Source: Flammula alnicola (lineage: Eukaryota > Basidiomycota > Agaricomycetes > Agaricales > Strophariaceae). Taken from it: a stretch of DNA of 16,398 nt. The stretch spans positions 1 through 16,398 of the forward strand of contig JADNRV010000711.1 of NCBI GenBank assembly GCA_015499995.1, written 5' to 3'. The notes beneath the pieces are model-generated. The model was not told the DNA's origin and did no database searches. It saw nothing but the letters and a program-made list of their open reading frames with translations. A program made the position numbers and the translations under genes. Below, one piece after another: positions 16,088 to 16,398 of this stretch (within the stretch, counting starts at the first letter, position 1; each line of letters begins with the position of its first letter).

Positions 16088-16398
16088 GATAGTCATTTTG
16101 TTATTAGTAAATTAGGGTGTGAGGTGGAAGTGAAAGGCTAAGGAATATCCCAGATTATGATCGACCTCGCTCTGAAACTCACTTCTCCTTTAATTTCAGC
16201 TCTGGCTGGTGCTTACACAGGATATGCCGCAAATATGACACTGAAGGTAATAAGTCTTGTTCAAATGTTGGTAGATTGCACATTTGTTTACAATACATTA
16301 AAGCTGTCTATGTGATTTAAATGCGAAGCATTTACCATGTCCTAGCTCGCGAGATCACCGTTTGGCAATACTTTTCATTCCTCCACTGATTCCTCCTG
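16088..16398. other. Region upstream of the GEN1-like gene, no supported gene
   Basis: This would contain the promoter of the minus-strand nuclease, but no clear TATA box is seen. On the plus strand 16200-16246 is bordered by TTTAATTTCAG and GTAATAAG and reads A-L-A-G-A-Y-T-G-Y-A-A-N-M-T-L-K, so it could be an internal exon of a gene continuing past the window. One short exon is not enough to call it. Confidence 0.3.

Overview
The window looks like a transposon-rich, gene-poor stretch of a filamentous basidiomycete genome, most likely an Agaricomycete. This is inferred from 50-65 bp introns with GT...AG borders (and CTAA(C/T)-type branch sites in those where I looked), a chromodomain-carrying Ty3/gypsy element, and remnants of gene families that are greatly expanded in mushrooms: DUF6589, RecQ-like helicase and XPG/GEN1-like nuclease. 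No bacterial-style features were seen.

Positions 1-9168 are a single Ty3/gypsy (chromovirus) LTR retrotransposon on the + strand. The first ~61 bp of its 5' LTR lie outside the window. Its order is: 5' LTR (1-406), an 11-nt self-priming primer-binding site (408-418), gag with a zinc knuckle, protease, reverse transcriptase, RNase H, integrase, GPY/F and chromodomain (ending 5568), an accessory region with its own TATA box and small ORFs (5700-6972), an unexplained 1.4 kb non-coding block (6973-8359), a double-zinc-knuckle ORF (8384-8629), a polypurine tract (8651-8660) and the 3' LTR (8664-9168). Catalytic motifs are visible throughout pol, but the frame is broken every few hundred bases, so this copy is dead unless the breaks are assembly errors. 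The element sits against the C-terminal part of a DUF6589 gene (9169-9695) and probably cut it in two.

Positions 9696-16398 are more AT-rich and hold host-type genes in decay. A minus-strand RecQ-like helicase (12017-9827) has lost its N-terminus and middle, and is split by a ~1.0 kb tRNA-derived SINE-like element (9949-10958). That element has perfect Pol III A and B boxes, a 41-bp tandem array, a poly(A) tail and perfect 15-bp target-site duplications. Removing it restores the helicase reading frame exactly. Just upstream is a small minus-strand MYND zinc-finger gene with one intron (12415-12068).

An unrecognised plus-strand gene (pieces between 12745 and 14008) runs tail-to-tail into a minus-strand XPG/GEN1-like nuclease (16087-14079). 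The nuclease's first four introns splice in phase; the middle part is frameshifted, and the C-terminus carries repeated SUMO-interaction-like motifs. The closeness of DUF6589, RecQ helicase and GEN1-like nuclease remnants raises the untested idea that they once belonged to one larger mobile unit.
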